The position numbers and the translations under genes are program-made. Below the pieces are notes generated by a model. It ran no database searches. It was given only the letters and a program-made list of their open reading frames with translations, and had not been told where the DNA came from. From the NCBI GenBank assembly GCA_040755715.1, contig JBFLXN010000034.1, positions 1 through 21,749 of the forward strand: a DNA stretch of 21,749 bases, written 5' to 3'. Shown piece after piece: positions 14,926 to 21,697 of the stretch. The stretch's first letter is position 1. Each line of letters starts with the position of its first letter. The DNA is from JBFLXN01 sp040755715 [NCBI: Candidatus Edwardsbacteria bacterium]. Lineage in GTDB: Bacteria > Edwardsbacteria > AC1 > JBFLXN01.

Positions 14926-15141
14926 TCAAAAGTGGACAATGCCCAAGTCATTATTTTTGAGCCTCTGAACATCGATAAGTTTGTTATTACACCAGAATCT
15001 GACCTCAGCTATGCCGTTAGACATAGGATAAATACGAAGATTTACCCAGCACTTCTCGGAAGTGCAGGGGTTTACGGTCTCCCTCGGCGGTAGCCCTACG
15101 GGCGAGGCTCTAGGTGTAACATTATTGACCTTTTTTATCAA
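14926..15141 (-). pseudogene. C-terminal fragment of a transposase with an inserted palindrome
   Basis: The frame ends VNLRIYPMSNGIAEVRFW, then CNNKLIDVQRLKNNDLGIVHF, a strand-rich end like the tails of DDE integrase-core transposases. The stop TGA (14928-14926) lies in the terminal inverted repeat. The preceding residues (RASPVGLPPRETVNPCTSEK) are encoded by palindromic repeat DNA (15049-15107) rather than by transposase sequence, so the gene is broken. Confidence 0.5.
15049..15107. repeat. palindromic unit, type TAGCCC-ACGGGC (copy 1)
   Basis: GCACTTC-TCG-GAAGTGC (15049-15065) is a perfect hairpin. It is followed by CCTC...GAGG (15082-15107) enclosing GCCC-TAC-GGGC. The TAGCCC-x-ACGGGC core recurs at 15347-15359. 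Confidence 0.6.
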
Positions 15142-15207
15142 TCTTTAGTTCTTTTATGATCTTGTTTTTCCACCTCCTGTGGAATATATCTAGGTGAATT
15201 TTTGAGA

Positions 15208-15408
15208 GCTCCGTTAGGAGCAAAATGTCTATAGATATAGAAGAATTGCAAAGCCACATAGCTCCATTAGGAGCGAAATATGGGAGAGGTATCTAGCCCA
15301 TCCATAACACACATATCGCTCCTACGGAGCTAGATTCCCTCGGGCGTAGCCCCACGGGCAAGCCTTGGGTAGCAATTCTTTGCTATAAACATATAACTCC
15401 TACGGAGT
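15208..15408. repeat. cluster of GCTCC/GGAGC palindromes
   Basis: Four related hairpins occur: GCTCC-GTTA-GGAGC (15208-15221), GCTCC-ATTA-GGAGC (15262-15275), GCTCC-TAC-GGAGC (15318-15330) and ACTCC-TAC-GGAGT (15396-15408). The 15318 copy is followed by a second TAGCCC-CACGGGC unit (15347-15359). Flanking words ATATCTAGG, GAATTGCAAAGC and AGCAATTCTTTGC recur in both orientations, suggesting nested copies of one palindromic family. Confidence 0.65.
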
Positions 15409-15497
15409 TAAATACATTCCGTAAATACCATTTTGAGTGTCCAGTTTTTCAATTTTAAATCACAGTGGTTAGGTTTTTTCCAGTAAGGTTTTTTTTC

Positions 15498-15527
15498 TTG
15501 ACAATCAACTAAAAAATAGTGTATTCT
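15498..15527 (+). promoter_or_regulatory. promoter of rpsO-pnp
   Basis: TTGACA (15498-15503), an 18-bp spacer and TATTCT (15522-15527), behind an eight-T tract. The leader to rpsO is about 130 nt. Confidence 0.68.
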
Positions 15528-15561
15528 TTAAAATAGAAGAATAAATTAGTGCTGAAGTGTT

Positions 15562-15592
15562 AAGTGCGTCCTGATTCAATCGGGACGCACTT
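15562..15592 (+). promoter_or_regulatory. leader hairpin of rpsO
   Basis: AAGTGCGTCCTGAT (15562-15575) pairs with ATCGGGACGCACTT (15579-15592) over 14 bp with one G-U wobble and a 3-nt loop. It could be the target of S15 autoregulation, as seen with unrelated leader structures in other bacteria. Its core is also a TCCCGAT-family palindrome, so it may be a repeat element. Confidence 0.5.
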
Positions 15593-15664
15593 CGACTCTG
15601 ACGACGGTAGCTTTCTCGGATTCTGCGTCGCGGAATCTTGAGTTATAAAAAGGAGATGGAGAAA

Positions 15665-15934
15665 ATGCCTTTACCAAAGGAGAAGAAGCAAGAAATAATT
15701 GGGAACTGGAAATTGCACGAAAGCGATACTGGTTCACCTGAAGTCCAAGTTGCCCTTCTAAGTGAGCGGATTAACCTGCTGACCCAGCATCTGCAAATTC
15801 ATAAGAAAGACCATTCTTCACGGCGCGGACTTTTGAAATTAGTTGGGCAAAGACGGAGGCTTTTGAATTATCTAATGAAAAGACATCTGGCTCGATACCG
15901 CACTACTGTAGAAAAACTTGATTTAAGAAAATAA
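15665..15934 (+). CDS. rpsO: 30S ribosomal protein S15
   Basis: Taken from ATG 15665, the protein is 89 residues, exactly the S15 norm. It contains the conserved [50 protein letters not shown] and a basic C-terminus. It binds the 16S rRNA central domain early in 30S assembly. AGGAG lies 9 nt before ATG 15665; ATG 15656 abuts the Shine-Dalgarno and TTG 15638 would give a non-standard extension. pnp follows on the same strand after about 100 bp, the classic rpsO-pnp pair. Confidence 0.97.
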   Translation: MPLPKEKKQEIIGNWKLHESDTGSPEVQVALLSERINLLTQHLQIHKKDHSSRRGLLKLVGQRRRLLNYLMKRHLARYRTTVEKLDLRK

Positions 15935-15937
15935 AAA

Positions 15938-16017
15938 GACGCTATAGGCTAAACGCTTACACGCCAGACGCCAGATACAAAAAGACTAGAAGCGTAAAGC
16001 GTCAGGCGTAGGGCGTC
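15938..16017 (+). promoter_or_regulatory. long imperfect hairpin of heptamer units between rpsO and pnp
   Basis: Left units ACGCTTA, CACGCCA, GACGCCA (from 15953) face right units AAGCGTA, AAGCGTC, AGGCGTA, GGGCGTC (15990-16017). Pairing is GACGC (15938-15942)/GCGTC (16013-16017), ACGCTT (15953-15958)/AAGCGT (15997-16002) and ACGC (15961-15964)/GCGT (15992-15995). In E. coli the pnp leader hairpin is cut by RNase III and mediates PNPase autocontrol; a similar role here is inference. Confidence 0.55.
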
Positions 16018-16032
16018 ATTGAGGAGAAATTG

Positions 16033-18108
16033 GTGATTCATAAATTAGACTTAGAGAGCGGTGGGAGAATCCTTTCCCTTGAAACCGGCAAGGTAGCTAA
16101 ACAGGCTGATGGGGCGGTAACTGTTCGTTACGGTGATACAGTTGTTTTGGTTACGGCGGTGGCTTCGGATGAGGTATCTGAAGAACAGGATTTTTTCCCC
16201 TTACAGGTAGAATACCGAGAACCATCCTATGCGGCTGGTAGAATTCCAGGTGGCTTTTTTAAGCGAGAGGGAAGACCCAGAGAAAAAGAAATTCTCAGTG
16301 CCCGGTTGATTGACCGTCCCTTAAGACCACTTTTTCCTGAAAGTTTTCGCCACGAAGTTCAAATTGTAGCTATGGTTCTCTCCAGCGACCAAGAGAATGA
16401 TTCTGATGTGTTAGCAATGATTGGGGCCTCAGCGGCACTAGGAATTTCAGATATCCCCTTCTTTGGTCCGATTGGGGCAGTGCGAATTGGTAAGCTCAAC
16501 GGAGAATTTGTTGTCAATCCGACCTTTACTCAACTTGATATAAGTTTGCTTGATCTAACCGTAGCAGGCACAGCCGAATCAATCACTATGGTTGAGGGTG
16601 GGGCCAAAGAAATCTCTGAAGAAGAAATTCTAAAAGCCCTGAGCCTGGCCCAACAGGAAATTCAAAAGATTGTGAAGATACAGGAAGAACTGATTTCTGT
16701 TTGCGGCAAGCCAAAGCGAGGGATTGTTCCTGAAATTGTTATTCCAGAATTGGTGAAAGCAGTTGAAGAACTGACCCTGGAAGAAATTAGAATTGCCAAT
16801 ACCTTACCAGCGAAAGAGCAACGTCAGACGGCTATTCGTTCTATTATAGAAAAAGCAAACACATTCCTAAAAGAAAAATTTCCAGAACAAGAAGGTAAGA
16901 TTAAAGAAATCGTTGAAGAGATTCAAAAAAGAGATTTGCGCCGAATGATTTTGGAAGAGGGAAAACGAGCTGACGGTCGGAATTTGAGTGAGATTCGTTT
17001 GATTTCTTGTGAAGTAGGAGTTTTACCCAGGACACACGGTTCAGCTCTCTTTAGCAGAGGTGAGACTCAGAGTCTGGCAGTGACAACTTTAGGAACTGCT
17101 TCTGATGAACAAATTGTGGAAGATTTGGAGGGAGAATCTTCAAAGAGTTATATGCTTCACTATAATTTTCCTCCTTTCTCGGTTGGCGAAGTTAGACCTA
17201 TCAGAGGGCCTGGTCGTCGTGAAATTGGTCACGGGGCTTTAGCCGAACGAGCAGTTGCACCAGTGATACCTTCTGAAGATGTCTTTCCTTATACCATCCG
17301 AGTCGTTTCGGACATTTTGGAATCAAACGGTTCTTCTTCTATGGCTTCTGTTTGTGGCGCTTCTCTTTCCTTGATGGATGCAGGAGTTCCCATCAAATCC
17401 AATGTGGCTGGAATTGCTATGGGATTGGTGGTAGAGGATGAAAAAGTAGCCATTCTCTCAGATATTATGGGTTTGGAGGATCACCTCGGAGATATGGATT
17501 TCAAAATTGCCGGGACGAAGGAAGGAATAACTGCCTTGCAATTAGACATTAAAATCAAAGGATTAAAGTTAGAGATTTTGAGAAAGGCTCTTGAGCAAGC
17601 TCATACTGGTCGAATGCATATTCTAGAAACGATGGAGAGAACACTGGCTAAACCGCGAGATGAACTTTCCATTTATGCCCCGCGGATTATCTCTATTATG
17701 ATACCAAAAGATAAGATTGGTGATGTTATTGGTCCAGGAGGAAAAGTTATCAGGGCCATTCAGGAAGAGACTGGAACAAAAATTGAAATTGAAGATGATG
17801 GGAAGGTGACCATCGCAGGTGTAGGGGGGGAAGGGACTAAAAAGGCCCTGCGTAAGATAGAGGAATTGACCGCTGTGCCAGAAGTGGGGAAAATCTATCG
17901 TGGTAAGGTGAAAAGGCTCACTTCTTTTGGTGCCTTTGTTGAATTTCTGTCAGGGCAGGAAGGATTGGTGCATATTTCTGAACTTGAGCGCCGCCGAGTG
18001 GAAAGAGTAGAAGATGTGATTAAAGAAGGAGAGGAAGTTTTAGTTAAACTAATTAAAATTGATGAACAGGGAAGATACAATCTCTCCCGAAAGCAGGCCT
18101 TAGGATAA
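16033..18108 (+). CDS. pnp: polyribonucleotide nucleotidyltransferase (PNPase)
   Basis: About 691 residues, normal for PNPase, the phosphorolytic 3'-5' exoribonuclease of the RNA degradosome. The first RNase PH-like domain has YAAGRIPGGFFKREGRP and LSARLIDRPLRPLFP. An alpha-helical linker lies at about 215-310. The second RNase PH domain has RTHGSALFSRGETQ, then GPGRREIGHGALAERA, and the catalytic region GDMDFKIAGTKEGITALQLD. It is followed by KH (IGPGGKVIRAIQEETG) and S1 (GKIYRGKVKRLTSFGAFVEF) RNA-binding domains. GTG 16033 is 6 nt after GGAG; TTG 16030 is the alternative. It is probably translated from the rpsO transcript. Its last 9 bp overlap the convergent XRE gene. Confidence 0.97.
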   Translation: MIHKLDLESGGRILSLETGKVAKQADGAVTVRYGDTVVLVTAVASDEVSEEQDFFPLQVEYREPSYAAGRIPGGFFKREGRPREKEILSARLIDRPLRPLFPESFRHEVQIVAMVLSSDQENDSDVLAMIGASAALGISDIPFFGPIGAVRIGKLNGEFVVNPTFTQLDISLLDLTVAGTAESITMVEGGAKEISEEEILKALSLAQQEIQKIVKIQEELISVCGKPKRGIVPEIVIPELVKAVEELTLEEIRIANTLPAKEQRQTAIRSIIEKANTFLKEKFPEQEGKIKEIVEEIQKRDLRRMILEEGKRADGRNLSEIRLISCEVGVLPRTHGSALFSRGETQSLAVTTLGTASDEQIVEDLEGESSKSYMLHYNFPPFSVGEVRPIRGPGRREIGHGALAERAVAPVIPSEDVFPYTIRVVSDILESNGSSSMASVCGASLSLMDAGVPIKSNVAGIAMGLVVEDEKVAILSDIMGLEDHLGDMDFKIAGTKEGITALQLDIKIKGLKLEILRKALEQAHTGRMHILETMERTLAKPRDELSIYAPRIISIMIPKDKIGDVIGPGGKVIRAIQEETGTKIEIEDDGKVTIAGVGGEGTKKALRKIEELTAVPEVGKIYRGKVKRLTSFGAFVEFLSGQEGLVHISELERRRVERVEDVIKEGEEVLVKLIKIDEQGRYNLSRKQALG

Positions 18109-18453
18109 ACCTCTTTTCCTCCTTTTTTCTCCAAAGATTACTTTGGCTACTTCTGAAAGGACAAACAAATCTTCCGCTTCCTTTTTTCTCATCTCTCGTG
18201 TAAGGGATTCAATCAGTTGTTCCTTTTTGAGTTTATATTCTTCTTTCTTAAAGTAGAACAATTCTGCCAGTGTAACATCTAAGGCGGCGGCGATTTTTTG
18301 TAAAGTTTTCAGAGAGGGAGACCGTTTTCCTCTTTCAATTGCCCCGATGTAGTTGACACTTAAATCCAGAGTTTCCGCTAAAACTGTTTGGGTGAGACCA
18401 GCTGCTTTCCTTAGCTTTTTTATCCTCTCTCCTAGATTAACCAAAAGGTTCAT
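18100..18453 (-). CDS. XRE/Cro-CI-type transcriptional regulator
   Basis: A 117-residue protein. The helix-turn-helix domain (LGERIKKLRKAAGLTQTVLA, then LSVNYIGAIERGKRSPSLKTLQKIAAALDV) spans about residues 7-67. A charged helical tail (to 117) has no obvious ligand domain. The family binds palindromic DNA as a dimer. GGGAG lies 7 nt before ATG. It is convergent with pnp, overlapping by 9 bp. A TATAAT (18499-18494 on the minus strand) and the words GTAACGATTAC just upstream could form a promoter and self-operator. No partner gene is adjacent, so the target is unknown. Confidence 0.88.
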   Translation of the reverse strand: MNLLVNLGERIKKLRKAAGLTQTVLAETLDLSVNYIGAIERGKRSPSLKTLQKIAAALDVTLAELFYFKKEEYKLKKEQLIESLTREMRKKEAEDLFVLSEVAKVIFGEKRRKRGLS

Positions 18454-18471
18454 CTTCTGACTCCCTATTTT

Positions 18472-18780
18472 TATGATTGTAACGATTACGACGATTATAA
18501 ACTGCCGAGTGAAGCGAGGTTTATCTTGAGGCTTAGGAATTTGAATATAGCCACTGAATACACTGAACTCACAGAAAGTTAAAAAGTGAAAAAGGATTTT
18601 TCAGTGTTTTCAGTGCGTTCAGTGGCAAATAAATTGGGGGGTTCAGGGGGTATCCCCCTGACTATCTTGAAGTATAGGAATTTGAATCCGATACTGAATC
18701 AAACCCGAACGAAGTGAGGGTTATCTTGATAAAGTATACTTGATTGGGGGGAAAATTTGAACAATCTTTTTGTCAACATT
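18472..18780. repeat. repeat-rich divergent spacer
   Basis: It contains the 9-nt units TGATTGTAA, CGATTACGA, CGATTATAA (18472-18500), then CACTGAATA, CACTGAACT, CACAGAAAG (from 18552). Facing these are TTTTCAGTG, TTTTCAGTG, CGTTCAGTG (about 18598-18624), whose ends GCCACTGAA/TTCAGTGGC can pair. The hairpin TCAGGGGG-TAT-CCCCCTGA spans 18643-18661. A direct repeat of TAGGAATTTGAAT occurs near 18534 and 18676, each associated with an ATCTTGA word and an AAAC-GTTT palindrome. Confidence 0.6.
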
Positions 18781-18793
18781 TTTCACTATTTTC

Positions 18794-18822
18794 TTGACAA
18801 ATAGATTGAGTTATGGTAAAAT
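18794..18822 (+). promoter_or_regulatory. promoter of the receiver-protein gene
   Basis: TTGACA (18794-18799), a 17-bp spacer and TAAAAT (18817-18822), giving a leader of about 170 nt. Confidence 0.65.
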
Positions 18823-18865
18823 ATGTCCTTGGAAGAACACCGAAATATGGAAATGCAGAGACATA

Positions 18866-18945
18866 CGGCGCTGATATGATGATAAGCTAATATGTATAAG
18901 ACATTTTAATTCCGTATCAGCGTATAAGCGAATTAGCATATCTCC
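18866..18945. repeat. 8-nt units in inverted arrays in the receiver-gene leader
   Basis: Units such as CGTATCAG, CGTATAAG, CGAATTAG, CATATCTC on the right are imperfectly complementary to CGCTGATA, TGATAAGC, TAATATG on the left. The leader could therefore fold into a long imperfect hairpin. Confidence 0.55.
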
Positions 18946-19002
18946 GTTTTACCTTCATGGTTGAATTTCATATTACTGGAGAAACTACAAAGGGAGGGGA
19001 AA

Positions 19003-19374
19003 ATGTCCAAGAAAATACTGCTTATTGAGGATAGTCGGCCTCTCGGTTCTCTCTTGCGGGAAGTTTTGAAGAGAAGCGGATATTCAGTAACCTTCTTTAC
19101 TTCTATTAAAGAGGCGTTGTCTAAAATGAAGGAGGGTAAATTTGGTCTTGTTCTGATAGAATACGGTCTCTCAAAGGAGCCAGTCTTAGAAGCAATTTCA
19201 AAGTTGAAGGAAATTGATAGAGAAATAAAAATTGTGCTGTTGGCTGATGACTTCTTAAAGGACGATTTTACTCTTGAAGAATTAAGGGCCGATCGTGCAC
19301 TTTTTAAACCATTTACCAATCAACAATTCTTGGCAATGGTGGAAGAAGTGTTCAGCAAAAACAAGAAAAGCTAA
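19003..19374 (+). CDS. stand-alone receiver-domain protein lacking the phosphoacceptor Asp
   Basis: A 123-residue CheY-like receiver. It starts MSKKILLIEDSRPLGSLLRE with the acidic pair Glu9/Asp10, and has the conserved Lys102-Pro103 (LFKPF) on the last strand. At the phosphorylation position the motif is VLIEYGL, so Asp is replaced by Glu53, and the switch Thr/Ser appears replaced (LLADD). There is no output domain. A GGGAGGGG Shine-Dalgarno precedes ATG 19003; the 14 residues possible upstream are leader sequence. No histidine kinase is nearby. It may act without phosphorylation, Glu sometimes mimicking the phosphorylated state, or may be degenerate. Confidence 0.85.
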   Translation: MSKKILLIEDSRPLGSLLREVLKRSGYSVTFFTSIKEALSKMKEGKFGLVLIEYGLSKEPVLEAISKLKEIDREIKIVLLADDFLKDDFTLEELRADRALFKPFTNQQFLAMVEEVFSKNKKS

Positions 19375-19675
19375 TCTTCCCAGTTCTTGAAGAAATTCTC
19401 TTTATCGCAGAGAATTATTCTGATCTTTTTAGGTATAAATAATTTTAGGATACGCAGAGTAGAAAAGAAAAAAGGTTATGTTCTTTATCTCCGTGTCCTC
19501 CCTGGTCGTTGTTTCGGGAAGCAGAGCGTACGGGCAAGCTGTGATTTAATTTTTGGGGTCTTTCCCACTTTACTGGCAAATTTGGGATGTAATGTCTTGA
19601 TAGATATAGCAATTGTGCGTCTGTCCCAAATTACTGGCAAAATAGTTATAATTTGCTCTTTGAAATTTAATCTGA

Positions 19676-19706
19676 TAGAGTATCCTCAAAAAGAGAGGAT
19701 ACTCTA
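19676..19706 (+). promoter_or_regulatory. hairpin sequestering the transposase ribosome-binding site
   Basis: TAGAGTATCCTC (19676-19687) and GAGGATACTCTA (19695-19706) are a perfect 12-bp stem with a 7-nt loop. The 3' arm contains the GAGGA Shine-Dalgarno and ends on the A of the ATG. In other insertion sequences such hairpins block translation of transcripts reading in from outside. Confidence 0.72.
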
Positions 19707-20939
19707 TGTTCAACATCCCTAAGATTAGGATTGTAGAGCCTCAAATTCCGAAGTGGGTTCAGTGCTCTTATTGCGGTACTCGTCAAAAGTTCAAAAAGAA
19801 GACGGAGTATTGGCGAACAGTAAAGGTTCTCCACTTAGAACACCCAATGTTATTGAGAGTAAGGATGATTTGTGCTAAATGTCAGAATCCTGAGTGTTCC
19901 CACGGTAGTTTCACGCTTCCTATCGCAGGTGTTGAATATTATCAACGGGCTACATCCCAACTTATGAGAGAAGGAATAGCAGAGATCGTTGAAGACAATG
20001 TTACCTTAGAACGCATTGCTAAGCGATTTTTTCGCACCTTTAATACTACCAGCTCCAAATCGACCTTGGCTCGTTGGAAACACGGCCTAGCAGATAAATA
20101 TGAATTCCCCGAAATTATTAAGCGTCTAGAATTTTCTGGTGCCCTTTGTCTGGACGAATGCATGCCTAGAAGAGGTGGACACTATGAGCAGATTGCTGGT
20201 GAGGCTAAAAAGATTCGAATCCTTTATCTTGAACCAGTGCCAGAATTCTACGGCCGAGGAGTTACGGAAGCCTTCTGCCAAAAACTCAACCAGTGGGGAA
20301 TCAAACCCTATGGTGTAATTTTTGATCTACTTACTGCTTTTCCTAAAGTAATCGCAAAAGTTTGGCCCGAGGCATTCTGTCAGTTTGATCACTATCAATG
20401 TAAGGCAATGGATATGGCCTCACTTAAAGAATGCTCTCGTTCAGTTCCGTAAGTCCCTAAAGGGCAAAAAATGGGAATTCCATCGGGAAGAACTCTGGGA
20501 AATGAAGTGGGGCATCCTCAGGCAAATGGATCGCTGGGGAAAGAAAGAACATCTCCTAATCCCAGAGATGATTGAAATCTATTCTGGAACTGTGGTAGAA
20601 AAGGTTCTCATTTTCAAAGAGCAATTAGGGGATATCTTTGATGCTTCAGAATCTAAACGAGAGGCTTATGCCAAGAGAGATGCATTATCTAAAGAAACTT
20701 GGTGGCAAAACTCGTGGCATTTGACTAAATGTATGGAATTCCTTTTAAGCCCCAAGTTTCAATATATGGTCACTTACCTGGAGCATCCTGAAGTCCCTCG
20801 TTGCGGACAGTCCGAAACATTAATCAATGTCTTAAGACAGATGGAATCTGTGCGCAGAGGATTCAAAAGTCCAAAAGGAGGATTAGACCATCTTAAACTG
20901 TTTCAAATTATTCATTACCTCAAAGAACAATTAATATGA
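19706..20939 (+). pseudogene. ISL3-like transposase split by a frameshift
   Basis: The first frame (19706-20452, 248 codons) has a zinc-finger-like N-terminus (Cys20-x2-Cys23, Cys56-x2-Cys59, Cys64) and a helix-turn-helix region. Acidic residues lie at Asp150 (CLDEC), Asp207 (VIFDLLTAFPKV) and Asp228 (QFDHYQC). The second frame (to 20939) continues the homologous protein, starting KNALVQFRKSLKGKKW and ending with GQSETLINVLRQMESVRRG and FKSPKGGLDHL, which supplies the expected Glu. A +1 shift at CTTAAAG (20423-20429) would join them into about 410 residues, the usual ISL3 length. It could be a simple 1-nt indel (pseudogene) or recoding. ISL3 transposases cut and paste DNA by DDE chemistry. 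Confidence 0.75.
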
Positions 20940-20975
20940 TTTGCCAGTAAAATGGGAAAGACCCTATTTTTTCTC

Positions 20976-21004
20976 TTGACATATAAGTAGAAAATTTGTT
21001 AAAC
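20976..21004 (+). promoter_or_regulatory. promoter of the DUF5618-like gene
   Basis: TTGACA (20976-20981), a 17-bp spacer and TTAAAC (20999-21004) lie just outside the insertion sequence. The start codon follows within 10 nt of the -10, so the leader would be very short or absent. Confidence 0.5.
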
Positions 21005-21013
21005 TAAAAACAA

Positions 21014-21451
21014 ATGAATAAGAATAAATCAAGGGTCAGAGAATTTGGTGAGACTTCTCCTTTCCTCTATTATCAAGAGGCATTGCAGTATTATCAGAAT
21101 GCCAAAGAACTCTTGAAGAAATCAACTGTAAAATACGACCGCTATCAAGATAAAAAGTTCGTTCGGGAGACCTGTGGGACTTGTTATTTGGCGGTATTAA
21201 AGGCGATTGATGGATATTTAGTCTCTCGTGGTTTGATTAGGAAAGAATTGCCTACTTCTACTGATAGCTACTGGAATCTTTTGAACAAATATTTGACAAA
21301 GAATGGAAGGATTAAAAATGCCTTTTCTACTGTCTATGAGAATCTCCATATTTTTGGATATTATCGTGGCGGCACAGATGTGGATATGATTAAGGGAGGA
21401 TTTGAAAAGGCAAAGATAATTATTGAGGTCTTAAGTGGGAGCAAATTGTAG
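21014..21451 (+). CDS. DUF5618-like (HEPN-fold) protein
   Basis: A 145-residue, mostly helical protein. The order YYQEALQYYQNAKELL, YQDKKFVRETCGTCYLAVL, KAIDGYL and FSTVYENLHIFGYYRGGTD, with a final helix GFEKAKIIIEVL, matches my recollection of the DUF5618 family, small HEPN-like proteins common in Bacteroidetes and relatives. The HEPN RNase motif R-x4-6-H is absent: the only His (112) has no Arg in range. Toxin activity is therefore not supported. No nucleotidyltransferase partner is adjacent. The ATG lacks a clear Shine-Dalgarno (it follows AAAACAA), consistent with a leaderless transcript. The function is unknown. Confidence 0.7.
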   Translation: MNKNKSRVREFGETSPFLYYQEALQYYQNAKELLKKSTVKYDRYQDKKFVRETCGTCYLAVLKAIDGYLVSRGLIRKELPTSTDSYWNLLNKYLTKNGRIKNAFSTVYENLHIFGYYRGGTDVDMIKGGFEKAKIIIEVLSGSKL

Positions 21452-21481
21452 TGCCCCAAAATTTTTTTAAAAAACTCATTT

Positions 21482-21612
21482 TTTTCTTGACCCACTAAAA
21501 GAATAGACAAAGTAGATGGGTGAGGAAAATCTCTGCCTGAGCCGGATCTGCCTTTGGCATGATGCCCATTAGTGGCGCTAAGGGCGCCACATTAGGACGA
21601 TTTTCCTTGACA
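21482..21612 (+). other. conserved promoter-bearing element, copy 2
   Basis: This is homologous to 10499-10601: TTTCTTGACCC, ATAGACAAAG (21503-21512), GAAAATCT, GCCCAT, the hairpin GTGGCGC (21572-21578)/GCGCCAC (21584-21590), and the 3' block 21583-21612. It has an extra segment of about 25-30 nt in the middle (CTGAGCCGGATCTGCC onward). The hairpin is kept although loop and flanking bases differ. Confidence 0.72.
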
Positions 21613-21636
21613 AAGGTTTTCTAAATCCTATATAAT
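21607..21636 (+). promoter_or_regulatory. promoter at the end of element copy 2
   Basis: TTGACA (21607-21612), an 18-bp spacer and a perfect TATAAT (21631-21636). The gene it serves lies beyond the window. Confidence 0.75.
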
Positions 21637-21697
21637 AGTTACTGGTGAAAAATTATTTATTCCAACAAAAAATAGTGATTTCCAGTCTGATTATTTC

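Larger units (their letters stand above)
14899..15456 (-). mobile_element. decayed insertion sequence with terminal inverted repeats
   Basis: AAAATTGAAAAGTGGACACT (14899-14918) is matched in inverse orientation by 15436-15456, with one indel and one substitution. A second AAGTGGACA occurs inside the left end (14930-14938). The minus strand carries the 3' end of a transposase-like frame that stops inside the terminal repeat. The remaining 560 bp are too short for a full transposase. The interior holds several small palindromes of two types, suggesting deletion and secondary insertion. The family is probably an IS3/IS481-type element, judged only from the end sequence and C-terminus. Confidence 0.6.
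19556..20964 (+). mobile_element. ISL3-like insertion sequence (about 1.41 kb)
   Basis: Terminal inverted repeats at 19556-19581 and 20939-20964 match at 25 of 26 positions, beginning GGGTCTTTCCCA and containing TTTACTGGCAAAT. Flanks TAATTTTT (19547-19554) and TATTTTTT (20965-20972) suggest an 8-bp target duplication with one mismatch, as ISL3 elements make. ACTGGCAAA recurs at about 19633-19641 inside the left end. The element contains one transposase in two frames and ends 11 bp before the -35 of the next gene. Confidence 0.82.

Noticed and set aside
14926-15141. Intact small gene on the minus strand
   Set aside because: It stops inside a terminal inverted repeat, and its N-terminal part is encoded by palindromic repeat DNA, so it is a transposase remnant.
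19387-19722. Plus-strand open frame of 111 codons
   Set aside because: It runs from spacer sequence through the left terminal repeat of the insertion sequence into the transposase start; no family resemblance.
21014-21451. HEPN RNase toxin with a missing antitoxin
   Set aside because: The catalytic R-x4-6-H motif is missing and no antitoxin gene is adjacent.
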